DNA of 64,000 bases, taken from Streptococcus salivarius. GTDB lineage: Bacteria; Bacillota; Bacilli; Lactobacillales; Streptococcaceae. Location: positions 1,374,501 through 1,438,500 of the forward strand of contig NZ_CP018187.1 of NCBI RefSeq assembly GCF_009738225.1, given 5' to 3'. The position numbers were made by a program, and so were the translations under genes. The notes under the pieces were generated by a model. The model was not told where the DNA came from, did no database searches, and worked only from the letters and a program-made list of their open reading frames with translations. Below are positions 1 to 9,308 of the stretch, piece after piece (position 1 is the stretch's first letter; each line of letters begins with the position of its first letter).

Positions 1-2647
1 CACTTTTACCTAAGAGATTAGCTGATTCAGCCATTTGTTCTGTTGATGTGCATTTTAGAAGGTTATGAGCTTCTTCAAGCACAGTGATGTGTTTTAATTC
101 GGCATTCATATCTCCACTAGTCATGCGATACTCTTGCAATTTCAAAACCAAAATCCCCATTAGCAAAGATTTAGTCTCAGTGGAACCAACTCTACTGAGG
201 TCAACGATGACATTTGAATCAAATAGATGCTCATTGGTGAGTTCATCATTTGAAAAGATTAGGCCATTAATTCCATTTGTCAGAGATTCGATTCGAGTTA
301 ATAAAGCTCCCTTGTAAGCACCTTTATTCTCATCATCATATTCACTGGAATCAATTATCGTCTTAATATTATCTGCTATATCATTGAAATTTGGATACAG
401 TCTACCATAAGGGTTGGTTGATTCAAGGAGATTCCATCCACAATCCTGATAAGATTGTTCTACAGCTTTTTTTAAAACCGCTGGCATAGCCGCATACATC
501 GGCCAGCACACATTGAAAATTTCGACTAGCCTATCTAGATGCTCTAAGATATGAATTTCTTTAGGGAAACTAAAAGGATTCAACCTCAACAAAGGTGTTA
601 ACTGAGGATTCGTTCCATAAACTGAAACATCGTCGTGATTACCAAAGACATGCTTATATTCTCCTTTTGCAGGTTCAACAACTAGGAATTTCAAGCCATT
701 CTTTCTACCTTCATTGAGGAGTTGATAAATCGTATTACTCTTACCAGAACCCGTACTTCCTGTTACAAAAACATGCGAAGCCAAAGAGTTTTGTCTAAGG
801 TTAACAGGTACATCTTCCTTATGATACATATGGAAAATATCTCCTAAATGAAGCATCTTATTAGTAACATCTTCTTCATCAAATTTAGCAATATTTCGTC
901 CGAACTCTGCACACTCTAAAATCGGTAGTCCTGGAATAGATTTTCTAGGGAAGTTCAATGAAAAGGCCAATTCTTGACCAGTAAGAGGTACTGTTGGAGT
1001 CACAATAGATGGATAGACATTAAAGGTTGAATCAGCTAATAGCAGATTAGGATTCAGTCCAAATAAGGGATGGCGTAATTCTCTTAGATAAGCAACTATT
1101 TCTTCTGCATCACCACTGCTCTCACCCAAATCTCCTCTCCATAAATTAACTGAAGACTGACTCATAAATGACTCTTCTCCTTGGGTCAAGGCTAAGTATG
1201 TATGAGCAACATTATTCGCAATATTCTGGTCTTCACTGAGTACATAGGCAGCGAACTCCCACATACCCATAGCTGTTCCTTTTTCAAAACGTTTCATCTG
1301 TTCTTCAAGGACCTTAAGGGCGTGGGAAATATTATGATTGGTAAAGGACTGGGTAATGCCCTCGTTCTTACCAATAGTAGCAGTCACATTTGAGGCACGC
1401 GCAAAATTAGCACCGATATTAGAACCTAAGTTAACACCACTTGAAGAGCCCAAGGTTTGTCCAACCGTTTGAGATAAGGCACGACTAGCGGTTTTAGCGA
1501 GGGCACGGCTAACAGTTTTTGTAGTCGATTGACCAATAGAGTCTGCAGTACTTGTTCCATGATTTTTAGAGTAATGATAGTCAACAGTTGCTCCCACTCC
1601 AAATGGCGTCCCTTCAAGACTGCCACCAGTAGTATGTGATGATCCTTTATTTGTTCCATCTGTATGAGATGTATTGGTACCATCCGTTTGTCCAGACGAA
1701 TCCGTTTGAGATTGACCACTAGTTTGCGTATCACCAGCAGATTGGTTAACTGATTGATTCTTACCATGTTGGATACCAGCACTGGCTCCAACATTGACTC
1801 CAAAAGTAGCCATGGAGGTCGTTGCATCTGAAGCTGTGAAAGTATAGTTGGTTTGCCATTTTTCATAAGGCGCTAAGGCTGAAAATAGCTCAGATAAACG
1901 TAACTTTCTATTTTCTATATCCTGAATAGGACTTGCTAAAAGGATTAAGGTATAGTTTTCGGATGGTTCTGACGGAATGATGCCATCTATCAATTTTTCA
2001 ATGGTTTGACTGATAAATTTTTCAGATTTGGCAGTTGGTAAATTAGACACCGTTGCCACCGAATAAGGCTTAGAGTTTGCTAGACAAGGAATCCTACCAA
2101 TTCCCTTTTCATTCTGGACTGTAGATCCAGGAAAGTTACCTTTAATGGCTTCTAACAATCGCTTGCGATAATTTTCGACATTGACATTATCAGAATCATT
2201 CTTAGTATTTACTACAGCCAGAAAAACTTCTGTATTGGTCTCAGTTCGATTGAAGACGAGAGCAATATTACAGTCTTCGTTAGAAAGTACTTCATAGACA
2301 TTAACTAGTTTTTCTAAACTATTTTCTTTTTTGTCAACGACCCATTTTGTGATATTGAAATACCTGATATTATATGATTCCTGAAAGTCTGTACCAAATT
2401 CTACCTTATTTTCGATAGGAACATAGAGTTCTTTTATCTGTTCCAAATACGAATTGAAAATCTCTACTCCACATGAAGCTAATAAGCGATTCGTTAATTC
2501 CTCATCACTAATATTAGGTTGATCAGCTAGATATTTCTCTCTTTGCTCCTCAACTTGTTTAAGTTGCTCTGGGCTCAAAGCTGAAAGTTTCGCAACCTTG
2601 TCTGCAGCCTTAGCTCCTGCCTTATTAATAATGTTTTTTATTCCCAT
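1..2647 (-). CDS. HerA/FtsK-type P-loop ATPase, 3' end outside window
   Basis: The frame is open from an ATG at 2647 to the window edge, giving at least 882 residues without a stop. A Walker A (TGSTGSGKSNT, about residue 630) and a Walker B-like acidic motif (ITVLEEAHNLL, about residue 855) are visible, with VVEPAKGEYK and IVDLSRVGS between them. This pattern is that of the HerA/DUF87/VirB4-like ATPase group, DNA or protein pumping motors that work as hexamers. The N-terminal 290 residues are not recognised. Residues about 290-420 are a Gly/Ser/Thr/Gln-rich stretch. The start follows the dynamin-like gene stop by 19 bases with a GTGGGTG ribosome site, so the two are almost certainly cotranscribed. 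The exact role is unknown; nuclease, NurA or SIR2 partners, if any, would lie beyond position 1. Confidence 0.85.
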   Translation of the reverse strand, partial: MGIKNIINKAGAKAADKVAKLSALSPEQLKQVEEQREKYLADQPNISDEELTNRLLASCGVEIFNSYLEQIKELYVPIENKVEFGTDFQESYNIRYFNITKWVVDKKENSLEKLVNVYEVLSNEDCNIALVFNRTETNTEVFLAVVNTKNDSDNVNVENYRKRLLEAIKGNFPGSTVQNEKGIGRIPCLANSKPYSVATVSNLPTAKSEKFISQTIEKLIDGIIPSEPSENYTLILLASPIQDIENRKLRLSELFSALAPYEKWQTNYTFTASDATTSMATFGVNVGASAGIQHGKNQSVNQSAGDTQTSGQSQTDSSGQTDGTNTSHTDGTNKGSSHTTGGSLEGTPFGVGATVDYHYSKNHGTSTADSIGQSTTKTVSRALAKTASRALSQTVGQTLGSSSGVNLGSNIGANFARASNVTATIGKNEGITQSFTNHNISHALKVLEEQMKRFEKGTAMGMWEFAAYVLSEDQNIANNVAHTYLALTQGEESFMSQSSVNLWRGDLGESSGDAEEIVAYLRELRHPLFGLNPNLLLADSTFNVYPSIVTPTVPLTGQELAFSLNFPRKSIPGLPILECAEFGRNIAKFDEEDVTNKMLHLGDIFHMYHKEDVPVNLRQNSLASHVFVTGSTGSGKSNTIYQLLNEGRKNGLKFLVVEPAKGEYKHVFGNHDDVSVYGTNPQLTPLLRLNPFSFPKEIHILEHLDRLVEIFNVCWPMYAAMPAVLKKAVEQSYQDCGWNLLESTNPYGRLYPNFNDIADNIKTIIDSSEYDDENKGAYKGALLTRIESLTNGINGLIFSNDELTNEHLFDSNVIVDLSRVGSTETKSLLMGILVLKLQEYRMTSGDMNAELKHITVLEEAHNLLKCTSTEQMAESANLLGKS

Positions 2648-2666
2648 ACGATTCACCCACAAAAAG

Positions 2667-5141
2667 CTATTTCCAAGTAATCATTTGTTTAATCTGGTTA
2701 GTATAATTTTCAATCTGTTGCTGCTGCTCCTCTAAGCTTGCAACTTCGTTTCTTGTTCTCTGAATTTTCGTATTTAAAGCACTCAATTCTGGACTAAATT
2801 CAATTATATTTTGAACAATTATACTTGTAAGATTTACTAGCCAAATTTTAAAAGCTTTCTCGTGTTCCGAACAAATACTTCCTGCAAATTCTGTCATCTT
2901 TGATTTAAATAAATCATTATAGGTCTTCTTAAGGCCAGATGCGTTAACTTTACTTGATTTCAAAGTAAAGTCTCCCAATCTAAAGACATAACTAAGTTCT
3001 TCTTTACTAAACTTTTCAAGATTTAATTGAGTAAAATCTACCTCTTCATAAGATAAAATCAATTGAGAAAGCTTTTGACGTTTTTCTGGTTCAAGTCCCA
3101 TATCACCTGAAATAATACGCTCAAAATGAGATTTTATCTCAGAAGCATGATTAGACCAAAAACTGCTAGAAATACGTTCAAAGTCTACCCTTGAAAAATA
3201 AAGTTCTTCTACAAATTTATTTCTAAAATAATCAACTGTTTGTGCAGAAGCTAGATTCTCTAAATTGATTTTCTTTGTCTTGTTCTCACGTGTAACACTG
3301 AGATAGTTACTAAACTCATTACTGATATTTCCTAATTTTAGATTACTAATATCAATTTGTTGATGCTCAGTTAAATTTAAAGTTGGATTTAATGAGAGTA
3401 TCTCTTTGTGTATTTCATTATAACGATCTAAAACATCATCTTTTTCAATGTGTTTCATGAGTTGCTCTTGAAAAATTTTCATTTCCTTTGGATACTTGAT
3501 CAAAAGGTCATTTTTTTGGGATAATGAAATGGATTTCAATCTTTCAACAATGACAGATTTTTGGCCATCAAGATTAGCCTCTAATTCTGCCTCTCTAATA
3601 CGTAAATCTTCGTTTTTCTCTGTAATTACTGCATTTGTTCTCAATAGTAGTTTGTCTAATAGAGCTTTTGCCTGTTGACACTTGTCATAGTGTGAGTAGC
3701 GGTCAACAAAGGTTTTAATAGAATCTTCAATGGTTAATAAACCACTATTTGCATAAATAAGGTCGGAACTTTTTTCAGCAGTTGCTCGAACGGTACTAGA
3801 CATTTGTCTTGGAAGAATGTCAAACTCATACAACTTCTTATAGTATTTTGTTTCAGGATTTGAGTATTTTTCTCTATAAGTATCAAATTGCTCAGAGTAG
3901 AATTCTCCCTCTAAATGCCCATTTAACTTCGCTCCAAGTCCTAAAATTGATGAAACGTAATAAATGCCTTGAGCATACAACTCTCTAGGAACGGCTTGAT
4001 TCATAATCTTATTTCTAAATGAATCACGTTTAAAATTTGTCAAGCTCAAATCTGCTGCCTCGGCCTTATTAACCACAATCATTGTGAACCGTTCATCTAA
4101 ACCTTCTACTGAAATAAGCTTTTCTTTTAAATTACTATTATCAGTGCTGTCTAAGGAACTACTATCAGTAACAAAGACTGGCAAGCCATTTGACATACCA
4201 GCCATGGCATTAGCTAGGACTTCTGAATGTTTACTATTAGTTGATGAATTAGAACCTGGAGTGTCGAATATCGTAATTTTTGAACCTACATCTCCTAAAA
4301 TACCTTTTGAAAATGGGACAAGTATTTCGATTAAATCTCCAACACCTTCGTCAGCAAAATCATTGATTACTTCTAAAACTGCACGTAGCTTTGAAATGAT
4401 TGAATCAAAAGAATCATTCAATATTTCATTTATTTCCTTACCAAATGCATCAGTCTCATTTAGTCCATCATAAAACACTTGATCATCATGGAAAGTAAGA
4501 ACAACTCTATCATCTTTAAATATAAAAGAGATTTTAGCACGATCTTCATAAGGACTAGCTGTGACCTTATAAATTTTAGCAGTCACAGGAATCTCAGCAC
4601 TTGGAAGTAATTCCTGTCCAATCAAGGCATTAATAAAGGTCGACTTTCCTGCACTATAAGTTCCGAGCACACAGATAGGAACTGTATCTCCCGAAGCATC
4701 CGAAAAGCGTTTTAACTGTGCTTCAATTTCCTTGTTGCTCTCACCAATATTCTTTATAATCAGTGGCTCAAGATTTCTAAAAATACGATTAATTTCTGGC
4801 AGAACATCACGTGCATTCTCTAAATAGTTTGTTGATGATGACAAAATAATATTTGAAAACCGCTCATCTTTTAAAGCCTCTTCTAACTGTTGCTTCTCAT
4901 CATTAGGCCCTTCAAAAATTAATTCTAGTTTTTCATCAGGAATAGAATATTCATTTTCAATTTCTTTTAAAATATCATATACCTTAAAGGGAAAAAAGCC
5001 ACGTTGAAAAACGGCTGAAACTAGCTTGCTATTTGAGTTATTATCACTATTTATTGTCACCCAATTATCACTAGATAAGTCGTAGCGACTGAAAGTTACT
5101 GTCTTTTCGTAAGGATTACTTACTACTTTAATTTTATTCAT
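2667..5141 (-). CDS. Dynamin-like large GTPase, 824 aa
   Basis: The GTPase motifs are in order: G1 GTYSAGKST (about residues 160-168), a G2-type threonine in PVTAK, G3 DTPGSNSS (about 293), and G4 VNKAEA (about 357), which departs from the usual NKxD/TKxD. Residues 1-145 form an N-terminal region that is not recognised. After the GTPase domain, long helical segments continue to a C-terminal coiled coil rich in Gln and Glu. No signal peptide or clear transmembrane segment is visible. The length and layout fit bacterial dynamin-like proteins, which remodel or tether membranes and in some cases act in phage defence or toxin secretion. It is the first gene of an operon with the downstream HerA-type ATPase. 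The start is supported by GGAGTAA 7 bases upstream. Function here is inferred only. Confidence 0.85.
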   Translation of the reverse strand: MNKIKVVSNPYEKTVTFSRYDLSSDNWVTINSDNNSNSKLVSAVFQRGFFPFKVYDILKEIENEYSIPDEKLELIFEGPNDEKQQLEEALKDERFSNIILSSSTNYLENARDVLPEINRIFRNLEPLIIKNIGESNKEIEAQLKRFSDASGDTVPICVLGTYSAGKSTFINALIGQELLPSAEIPVTAKIYKVTASPYEDRAKISFIFKDDRVVLTFHDDQVFYDGLNETDAFGKEINEILNDSFDSIISKLRAVLEVINDFADEGVGDLIEILVPFSKGILGDVGSKITIFDTPGSNSSTNSKHSEVLANAMAGMSNGLPVFVTDSSSLDSTDNSNLKEKLISVEGLDERFTMIVVNKAEAADLSLTNFKRDSFRNKIMNQAVPRELYAQGIYYVSSILGLGAKLNGHLEGEFYSEQFDTYREKYSNPETKYYKKLYEFDILPRQMSSTVRATAEKSSDLIYANSGLLTIEDSIKTFVDRYSHYDKCQQAKALLDKLLLRTNAVITEKNEDLRIREAELEANLDGQKSVIVERLKSISLSQKNDLLIKYPKEMKIFQEQLMKHIEKDDVLDRYNEIHKEILSLNPTLNLTEHQQIDISNLKLGNISNEFSNYLSVTRENKTKKINLENLASAQTVDYFRNKFVEELYFSRVDFERISSSFWSNHASEIKSHFERIISGDMGLEPEKRQKLSQLILSYEEVDFTQLNLEKFSKEELSYVFRLGDFTLKSSKVNASGLKKTYNDLFKSKMTEFAGSICSEHEKAFKIWLVNLTSIIVQNIIEFSPELSALNTKIQRTRNEVASLEEQQQQIENYTNQIKQMITWK

Positions 5142-5172
5142 AATTACTCCGATTATTTAAAAATACAAGTGT

Positions 5173-5178
5173 ATTATA
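5173..5178 (-). promoter_or_regulatory. Extended -10 promoter of dynamin/HerA operon
   Basis: Reading the minus strand, TGATATAAT gives a perfect -10 hexamer with a TGn extension, about 30 bases upstream of the dynamin-like start. No good -35 is seen, as is common for extended -10 promoters. Confidence 0.6.
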
Positions 5179-5262
5179 TCACAGCAAATGGTTTTCTGTA
5201 TGCGCTTTCTATAAAATCTAACTATTTTTATTTATCTAATGTTTAACTCATTTTCTACCCCA

Positions 5263-5296
5263 CATAAAAATCCCACCACATATTATGTGATAGGAT
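5263..5296 (-). terminator. Rho-independent terminator after brnQ
   Basis: A 13-bp stem with two G-U pairs (ATCCTATCACATA on the minus strand) is followed by five T residues. It closes the brnQ transcript and insulates the dynamin/HerA operon. Confidence 0.7.
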
Positions 5297-5303
5297 ATTA
5301 TTT

Positions 5304-6632
5304 TTATTCCATTTCGAAGCTTTCGCTCTTAATCTTATCAGGTAAGATGAGAGACAAAAGAATACACAAGATGGCTGGTATCAACCATGGCAGTGATGCT
5401 CCCGACAATGGGAGGAAGTTAATGAGGGCATTGAGTCCCGCAAGTTTAAACTGGCTTCCAATTACACTAAGCAAGGCAATCAGCGTGACTACTGCAACTG
5501 TCACTTGCATGCCAGGTTTAGACAAGGCCACGAACTTATTGGCAATCACAATCATAACAATCGTGATAGTAATTGGGTAGAGAATCAAAAGCACTGGTAC
5601 TGAGAAAGCAATGATATTGTTAAGTCCCAAGTTGGCAATCGCAAACCCAATCAAGGTAAAGATAATGGCGTAAGCCTTGTAAGATACTTTCGGAAATGCC
5701 TTGTGGAAGAATTCCCCAGTCGCAACAATAAGCCCTGCGGTTGTTGTGAAGCAAGTCACTGTCACCATGATAGCTAAGAAAATCTGAGCCGCTGGTCCAA
5801 AGATGGCTTGTGTGGCTTGTGACAAGACACTTGCACCAATATTGGCATCTTTTGGTAATCCCGCTACTTGGAGTGGGAAATGATTCCCCAAAAAGGCTAA
5901 TCCCAAATACAGAGCACCAAAGAGGATAGTAACTACGAAACCAACGACCCAAATCGTTGAGATATACTCTTTTTTAGACTTGAAGCCTAATTGGTTGAGT
6001 GTGACTACTGCTACTACACTGAAGGCCACAGAAGCCAAGGCATCCAAGGTGTTGTATCCTTCCAAGAAGCCTTTACCAAAAGCAGAAGCCTGATAGGCTT
6101 GACTTGCATCCTGAGGATTGTGACCAACATATTTAAATGCTCCTGCCACGATAACGACAACAATCATGATGGCAAAGATAGGCGTCAATATACGTCCAAT
6201 ACTATCTAGAATTTTAGATGGATTCATGGCAATCCAAAGTGCTAGAGCAAAGTAGATTACGGTAAAGACAAAGAGCCAAAGGCTAGTATGTCCACTTCCA
6301 ATCAAAGGAGAGAAGCCAATTGAAAAGGCGGTGGCGGCCGTTCTAGGAATGGCAAAGAAAGGACCAATGGACAGATAAAGTACTGCCAAATAGACTAGAG
6401 CAAACTTAGGCGAGATTTTTTGAGAAATCTCATGAATGTAACCCTTAGGATTTAAAGTCCCGATAACCAGTGTTAGGATGGCAATACCAACACCTGATAG
6501 GACAAAGCCGGCAATGGCTGGCCAAAAATGACCTCCAGATTCAAAGCCTAACTGAGGGGGAAAGGTCAGGTTTCCCGCTCCAAAGAACATACCAAACAAC
6601 AATAAAGCTGTAAGGCTTCCCTTTTTTAACAT
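5304..6632 (-). CDS. brnQ: Branched-chain amino acid Na+/H+-coupled carrier BrnQ
   Basis: The 442-residue product is hydrophobic throughout, with about 12 membrane spans. It opens with LLLFGMFFGAGNLTFPP, the signature opening of the LIVCS (BrnQ) family, which imports leucine, isoleucine and valine with a cation. The family length is about 440 residues, so the gene is complete. The ATG at 6632 is chosen because GGAG lies 8 bases upstream; an in-frame TTG at 6644 would overlap that ribosome site. The gene is monocistronic, with its own terminator downstream. No T-box or other riboswitch is visible in the short leader. Confidence 0.92.
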   Translation of the reverse strand: MLKKGSLTALLLFGMFFGAGNLTFPPQLGFESGGHFWPAIAGFVLSGVGIAILTLVIGTLNPKGYIHEISQKISPKFALVYLAVLYLSIGPFFAIPRTAATAFSIGFSPLIGSGHTSLWLFVFTVIYFALALWIAMNPSKILDSIGRILTPIFAIMIVVVIVAGAFKYVGHNPQDASQAYQASAFGKGFLEGYNTLDALASVAFSVVAVVTLNQLGFKSKKEYISTIWVVGFVVTILFGALYLGLAFLGNHFPLQVAGLPKDANIGASVLSQATQAIFGPAAQIFLAIMVTVTCFTTTAGLIVATGEFFHKAFPKVSYKAYAIIFTLIGFAIANLGLNNIIAFSVPVLLILYPITITIVMIVIANKFVALSKPGMQVTVAVVTLIALLSVIGSQFKLAGLNALINFLPLSGASLPWLIPAILCILLSLILPDKIKSESFEME

Positions 6633-6802
6633 AAGTTTCTCCAATCTAAAACAAACAAGATCTTATGCCCCAAATAGACACAACTTGTTTATTATAATTT
6701 TAGTCAACTTATTTAGTATGACATGATTAGTTTGGAACTTCAAGCTATTGAAACGTATTTACAAAGGTTTTTAAAATTGCAAATTTTCTGTATCCTTGTA
6801 CG

Positions 6803-6836
6803 AAAAAACTAGACAAGATTCTCATCTCGTCTAGTT
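6803..6836 (-). terminator. Terminator after manA
   Basis: An 11-bp stem (CTAGACGAGAT paired with ATCTTGTCTAG, one G-U) has a four-base loop and six T residues on the minus strand. Confidence 0.85.
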
Positions 6837-6847
6837 TGATATTTTGA

Positions 6848-7789
6848 TTATGGGTGACTGACAATCAGTTCAAGCTCTCCCTTAATTTGCCATGTTTCAA
6901 CATCGCTAGGAAGAATAAAGTGGCTGCCTTTTGCAATTGGGTATTCTTGATCATCGACTAAGAGGCTTCCTTGACCGTCAAGTACACTAAACAAACTGTA
7001 ATCAGCAGTCTTTTCAAAATCAGCCTTACCTGAGATTTCCCATTTGTAAACGGCGAAGAAATCACTTGCTACTAAGAGCGTTGATTTGAGGTCATCTACT
7101 TTTGTTGTGACTGGTCGACTGTTGGCTGGCTCACCGATAGTAAGCACGTCGATAGATTTTTCAAGATGGAGTTCACGCAGGTTACCTTGATCATCTTTAC
7201 GGTCAAAATCATAAACACGGTAGGTCGTATCACTAGATTGTTGCGTTTCAAGAACCATGATACCTGCACCAATAGCATGCATGGTACCACTTGGCACATA
7301 GAAGAAATCACCTGCTTTAACTGGAACCTTAGTCAAAAGATTTTCCCAATCCTTACTTTCAATTTGCTGACGCAGTTCTTCTTTTGATTTGGCATTGTGG
7401 CCATAAATAATTTCAGCACCTGGTTCAGCAGCAATGATATACCAACACTCTGTTTTACCAAGCTCACCTTCATGTTCAAGTCCATAAGCATCATCTGGAT
7501 GGACCTGCACACTAAGCCAATCATTGGCATCCAAAATCTTAGTCAAAAGTGGGAAGACAGGTTCTTGACGATTGCCAAATAACTCACGGTGCTCTGCATA
7601 AAGAACATCTAAAGTTTGACCGGCATAACGACCATTCTTAATGGTAGAAACACCATTTGGGTGAGCAGAAATAGCCCAGTACTCTCCGACATGGTCGCTT
7701 GGAATGTCGTTGCCAAAGACATCACGCAAATGCGTACCGCCCCAGATTTTTTCTTGCATAACAGATTGTAAAAATAATGGTTCAGACAT
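6848..7789 (-). CDS. manA: Mannose-6-phosphate isomerase, class I
   Basis: This 313-residue cupin enzyme interconverts mannose-6-phosphate and fructose-6-phosphate in the cytoplasm. The zinc site is visible: QVHPDD (residues 95-100), the glutamate of GKTECWYI (114) and the histidine of PSGTMHAIG (171). A second, C-terminal cupin follows. The length matches the short Firmicute form of the family. The start is fixed by AAGGAG 8 bases upstream. The gene stands alone between a terminator and the divergent DUF3290 promoter. It would feed mannose imported by a PTS into glycolysis and supply mannose-6-phosphate for glycans. Confidence 0.95.
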   Translation of the reverse strand: MSEPLFLQSVMQEKIWGGTHLRDVFGNDIPSDHVGEYWAISAHPNGVSTIKNGRYAGQTLDVLYAEHRELFGNRQEPVFPLLTKILDANDWLSVQVHPDDAYGLEHEGELGKTECWYIIAAEPGAEIIYGHNAKSKEELRQQIESKDWENLLTKVPVKAGDFFYVPSGTMHAIGAGIMVLETQQSSDTTYRVYDFDRKDDQGNLRELHLEKSIDVLTIGEPANSRPVTTKVDDLKSTLLVASDFFAVYKWEISGKADFEKTADYSLFSVLDGQGSLLVDDQEYPIAKGSHFILPSDVETWQIKGELELIVSHP

Positions 7790-8101
7790 AATTACTCCTT
7801 TTTCTAGGAACGAGAGGCCTTAACATTTTTTGGAATTCAAGAAAAGGTGTTGACTCTCTTAGAGATTAACAGTGAAGTCTTACATAAAATAACCAATCTC
7901 TTTAAGTTACCAGACTTCTGATTCTCGAAAAATTTAGGCAAGTTCTGATTGTTGATTACCTCAATTATAAGCATAATTTGTGAAAATATCAACAGAGTCC
8001 TTAAAGAAATCATAAGATTTTGGCTTAATGGCTGCAAGTCATTTCAATAGCAAATTTCCTTTAAGAATCCTACTTATTCCTTCATTTTTCGGATAGTTTG
8101 A
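7790..8101. other. Intergenic gap, AT-rich, no gene supported
   Basis: This is the 5' region between manA (leftward) and the DUF3290 gene (rightward). A 66-codon minus-strand frame at 7837-8037 has no family resemblance and no ribosome site. Nothing else is called. Confidence 0.5.
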
Positions 8102-8130
8102 TTGAATTTAAAGACTTTTTAATCTATAAT
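8102..8130 (+). promoter_or_regulatory. Promoter of DUF3290-DUF421 operon
   Basis: TTGAAT, a 17-base spacer, then TATAAT. Transcription would begin near 8137, which rules out the in-frame ATG at 8098 and supports the start at 8161. Confidence 0.8.
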
Positions 8131-8160
8131 GTTAGTGATATTATGAAAGGAAATCTCTCA

Positions 8161-8613
8161 ATGAAATTCTATTCCTACGACTATGTGCTAAGTCAGATTA
8201 GCCAACAAAACTGGGTTATGGTTGCCATTACTGCAGGACTTATTTTAGTGACCGGCGTATTTGCTTTTAAGGCCTTCAAAGAACGCCATGATACTAAGTT
8301 TCGTGAACTCTCTATTATTTCTATTTTAACCTTAGTTGCCGTGGTTCTAATTGCTATCAGTAATTTCCAAAGCAATCAATCAAACGATAACCAATTTAGA
8401 GCATCTCTTCACTTTATCGAGATTGTGTCTAAAAATCTCGACGTTGATAAGAGTAAAGTTTATGTCAATACTTCTACTACTACAGATGGTGCTATCCTCA
8501 AAGTTGGAAACAAATACTATCGTGCCATCTCAGGTTCAGAACCTGACAGCTACTTGCTAGAACAAATAAAAATTTACAAGTCTGATGTTGAACTCGTGGA
8601 GGTTAAAAAATGA
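8161..8613 (+). CDS. DUF3290 family membrane protein
   Basis: The 150-residue product has two N-terminal membrane spans (about residues 19-37 and 50-67) and a C-terminal soluble part carrying a GAILKVGNKYYRA segment. This is the DUF3290 layout, a family of unknown function found in lactobacilli and streptococci and usually encoded directly before a DUF421 protein, as here. The ATG at 8161 has GAAAGG upstream and lies downstream of the promoter, whereas the longer frame from 8098 would start before it. The stop overlaps the next start by four bases (ATGA), indicating translational coupling. A role in envelope stress is inferred from context only. Confidence 0.85.
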   Translation: MKFYSYDYVLSQISQQNWVMVAITAGLILVTGVFAFKAFKERHDTKFRELSIISILTLVAVVLIAISNFQSNQSNDNQFRASLHFIEIVSKNLDVDKSKVYVNTSTTTDGAILKVGNKYYRAISGSEPDSYLLEQIKIYKSDVELVEVKK

Positions 8614-9242
8614 CATCTTTTTATCTTACTGTTGCAATTAAACTAGCTTTGGGGCTTATTTCACTCGTCTTTGTTATCAATTTAACAGGTAAAGGAAACC
8701 TAGCACCTAGCTCAGCTACTGACCAAGTACAGAACTTTGTTCTTGGTGCAATCCTCGGTGGTACAATTTATAGTAGTACCGTTTCAATCCTCCAATATAT
8801 CGTGATTTTGATTATTTGGACGATTTTGATTTTACTTCTAAAATGGCTAATTACCAATATTCTCTTTATCAAACATTTGATTGACGGTAAACCAACTGTC
8901 ATCATCAAACATGGTCAACTAGATCCTGAAGCTTGTCGCTCTAAAGGACTTTCAGCCTCTGATGTCGCTTTAAAATTACGTTCCCAAGGAATTTTTCAAC
9001 TTAAAGAGGTTAAACGTGCAGTTATTGAACAGAACGGCCAATTGATTGTGGTTCGTGCGGGTGATGAAAATCCGAAATACCCAATCGTTACTGATGGGGT
9101 CATTCAAACAGAAATTCTTGATACTATTGGTAAAACGGAGGATTGGTTAAATGAAGAGCTTCAAAAAATGGGATATGACAACATTTCAGATATCTTCATC
9201 GCTGAATATGATAAAGGAAAGATTAATGTTGTCACTTATTAA
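8610..9242 (+). CDS. DUF421 (YetF-type) membrane protein
   Basis: The 210-residue protein has three N-terminal hydrophobic spans (to about residue 92), then a cytosolic module with DGKPTVIIKHGQLD and LKLRSQGIFQLKEVKRAVIEQNG. These are the hallmarks of DUF421/YetF-like proteins. The gene is translationally coupled to the DUF3290 gene. Members are linked to spore or general stress physiology in bacilli, and the biochemical function is unknown. The downstream CsbD gene has its own promoter but continues the stress theme. Confidence 0.88.
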   Translation: MTSFYLTVAIKLALGLISLVFVINLTGKGNLAPSSATDQVQNFVLGAILGGTIYSSTVSILQYIVILIIWTILILLLKWLITNILFIKHLIDGKPTVIIKHGQLDPEACRSKGLSASDVALKLRSQGIFQLKEVKRAVIEQNGQLIVVRAGDENPKYPIVTDGVIQTEILDTIGKTEDWLNEELQKMGYDNISDIFIAEYDKGKINVVTY

Positions 9243-9251
9243 ACAAAATAC

Positions 9252-9280
9252 TTGCATTACCGTTTAATATTGTCTACAAT
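9252..9280 (+). promoter_or_regulatory. Promoter of csbD-like gene
   Basis: TTGCAT, a 17-base spacer and TACAAT lie just after the DUF421 stop, followed by AAAAAGGAGG before the ATG. Confidence 0.75.
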
Positions 9281-9308
9281 GGTCTCATCATAAAAAGGAG
9301 GTTCTATC

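Noticed and set aside
1426..1866. 146-codon minus-strand frame
   Set aside because: It lies out of frame within the HerA-type ATPase gene over its low-complexity region and has a biased, non-protein-like composition.
7837..8037. 66-codon minus-strand ORF between manA and the DUF3290 gene
   Set aside because: No ribosome site, no recognisable family and AT-rich intergenic composition.
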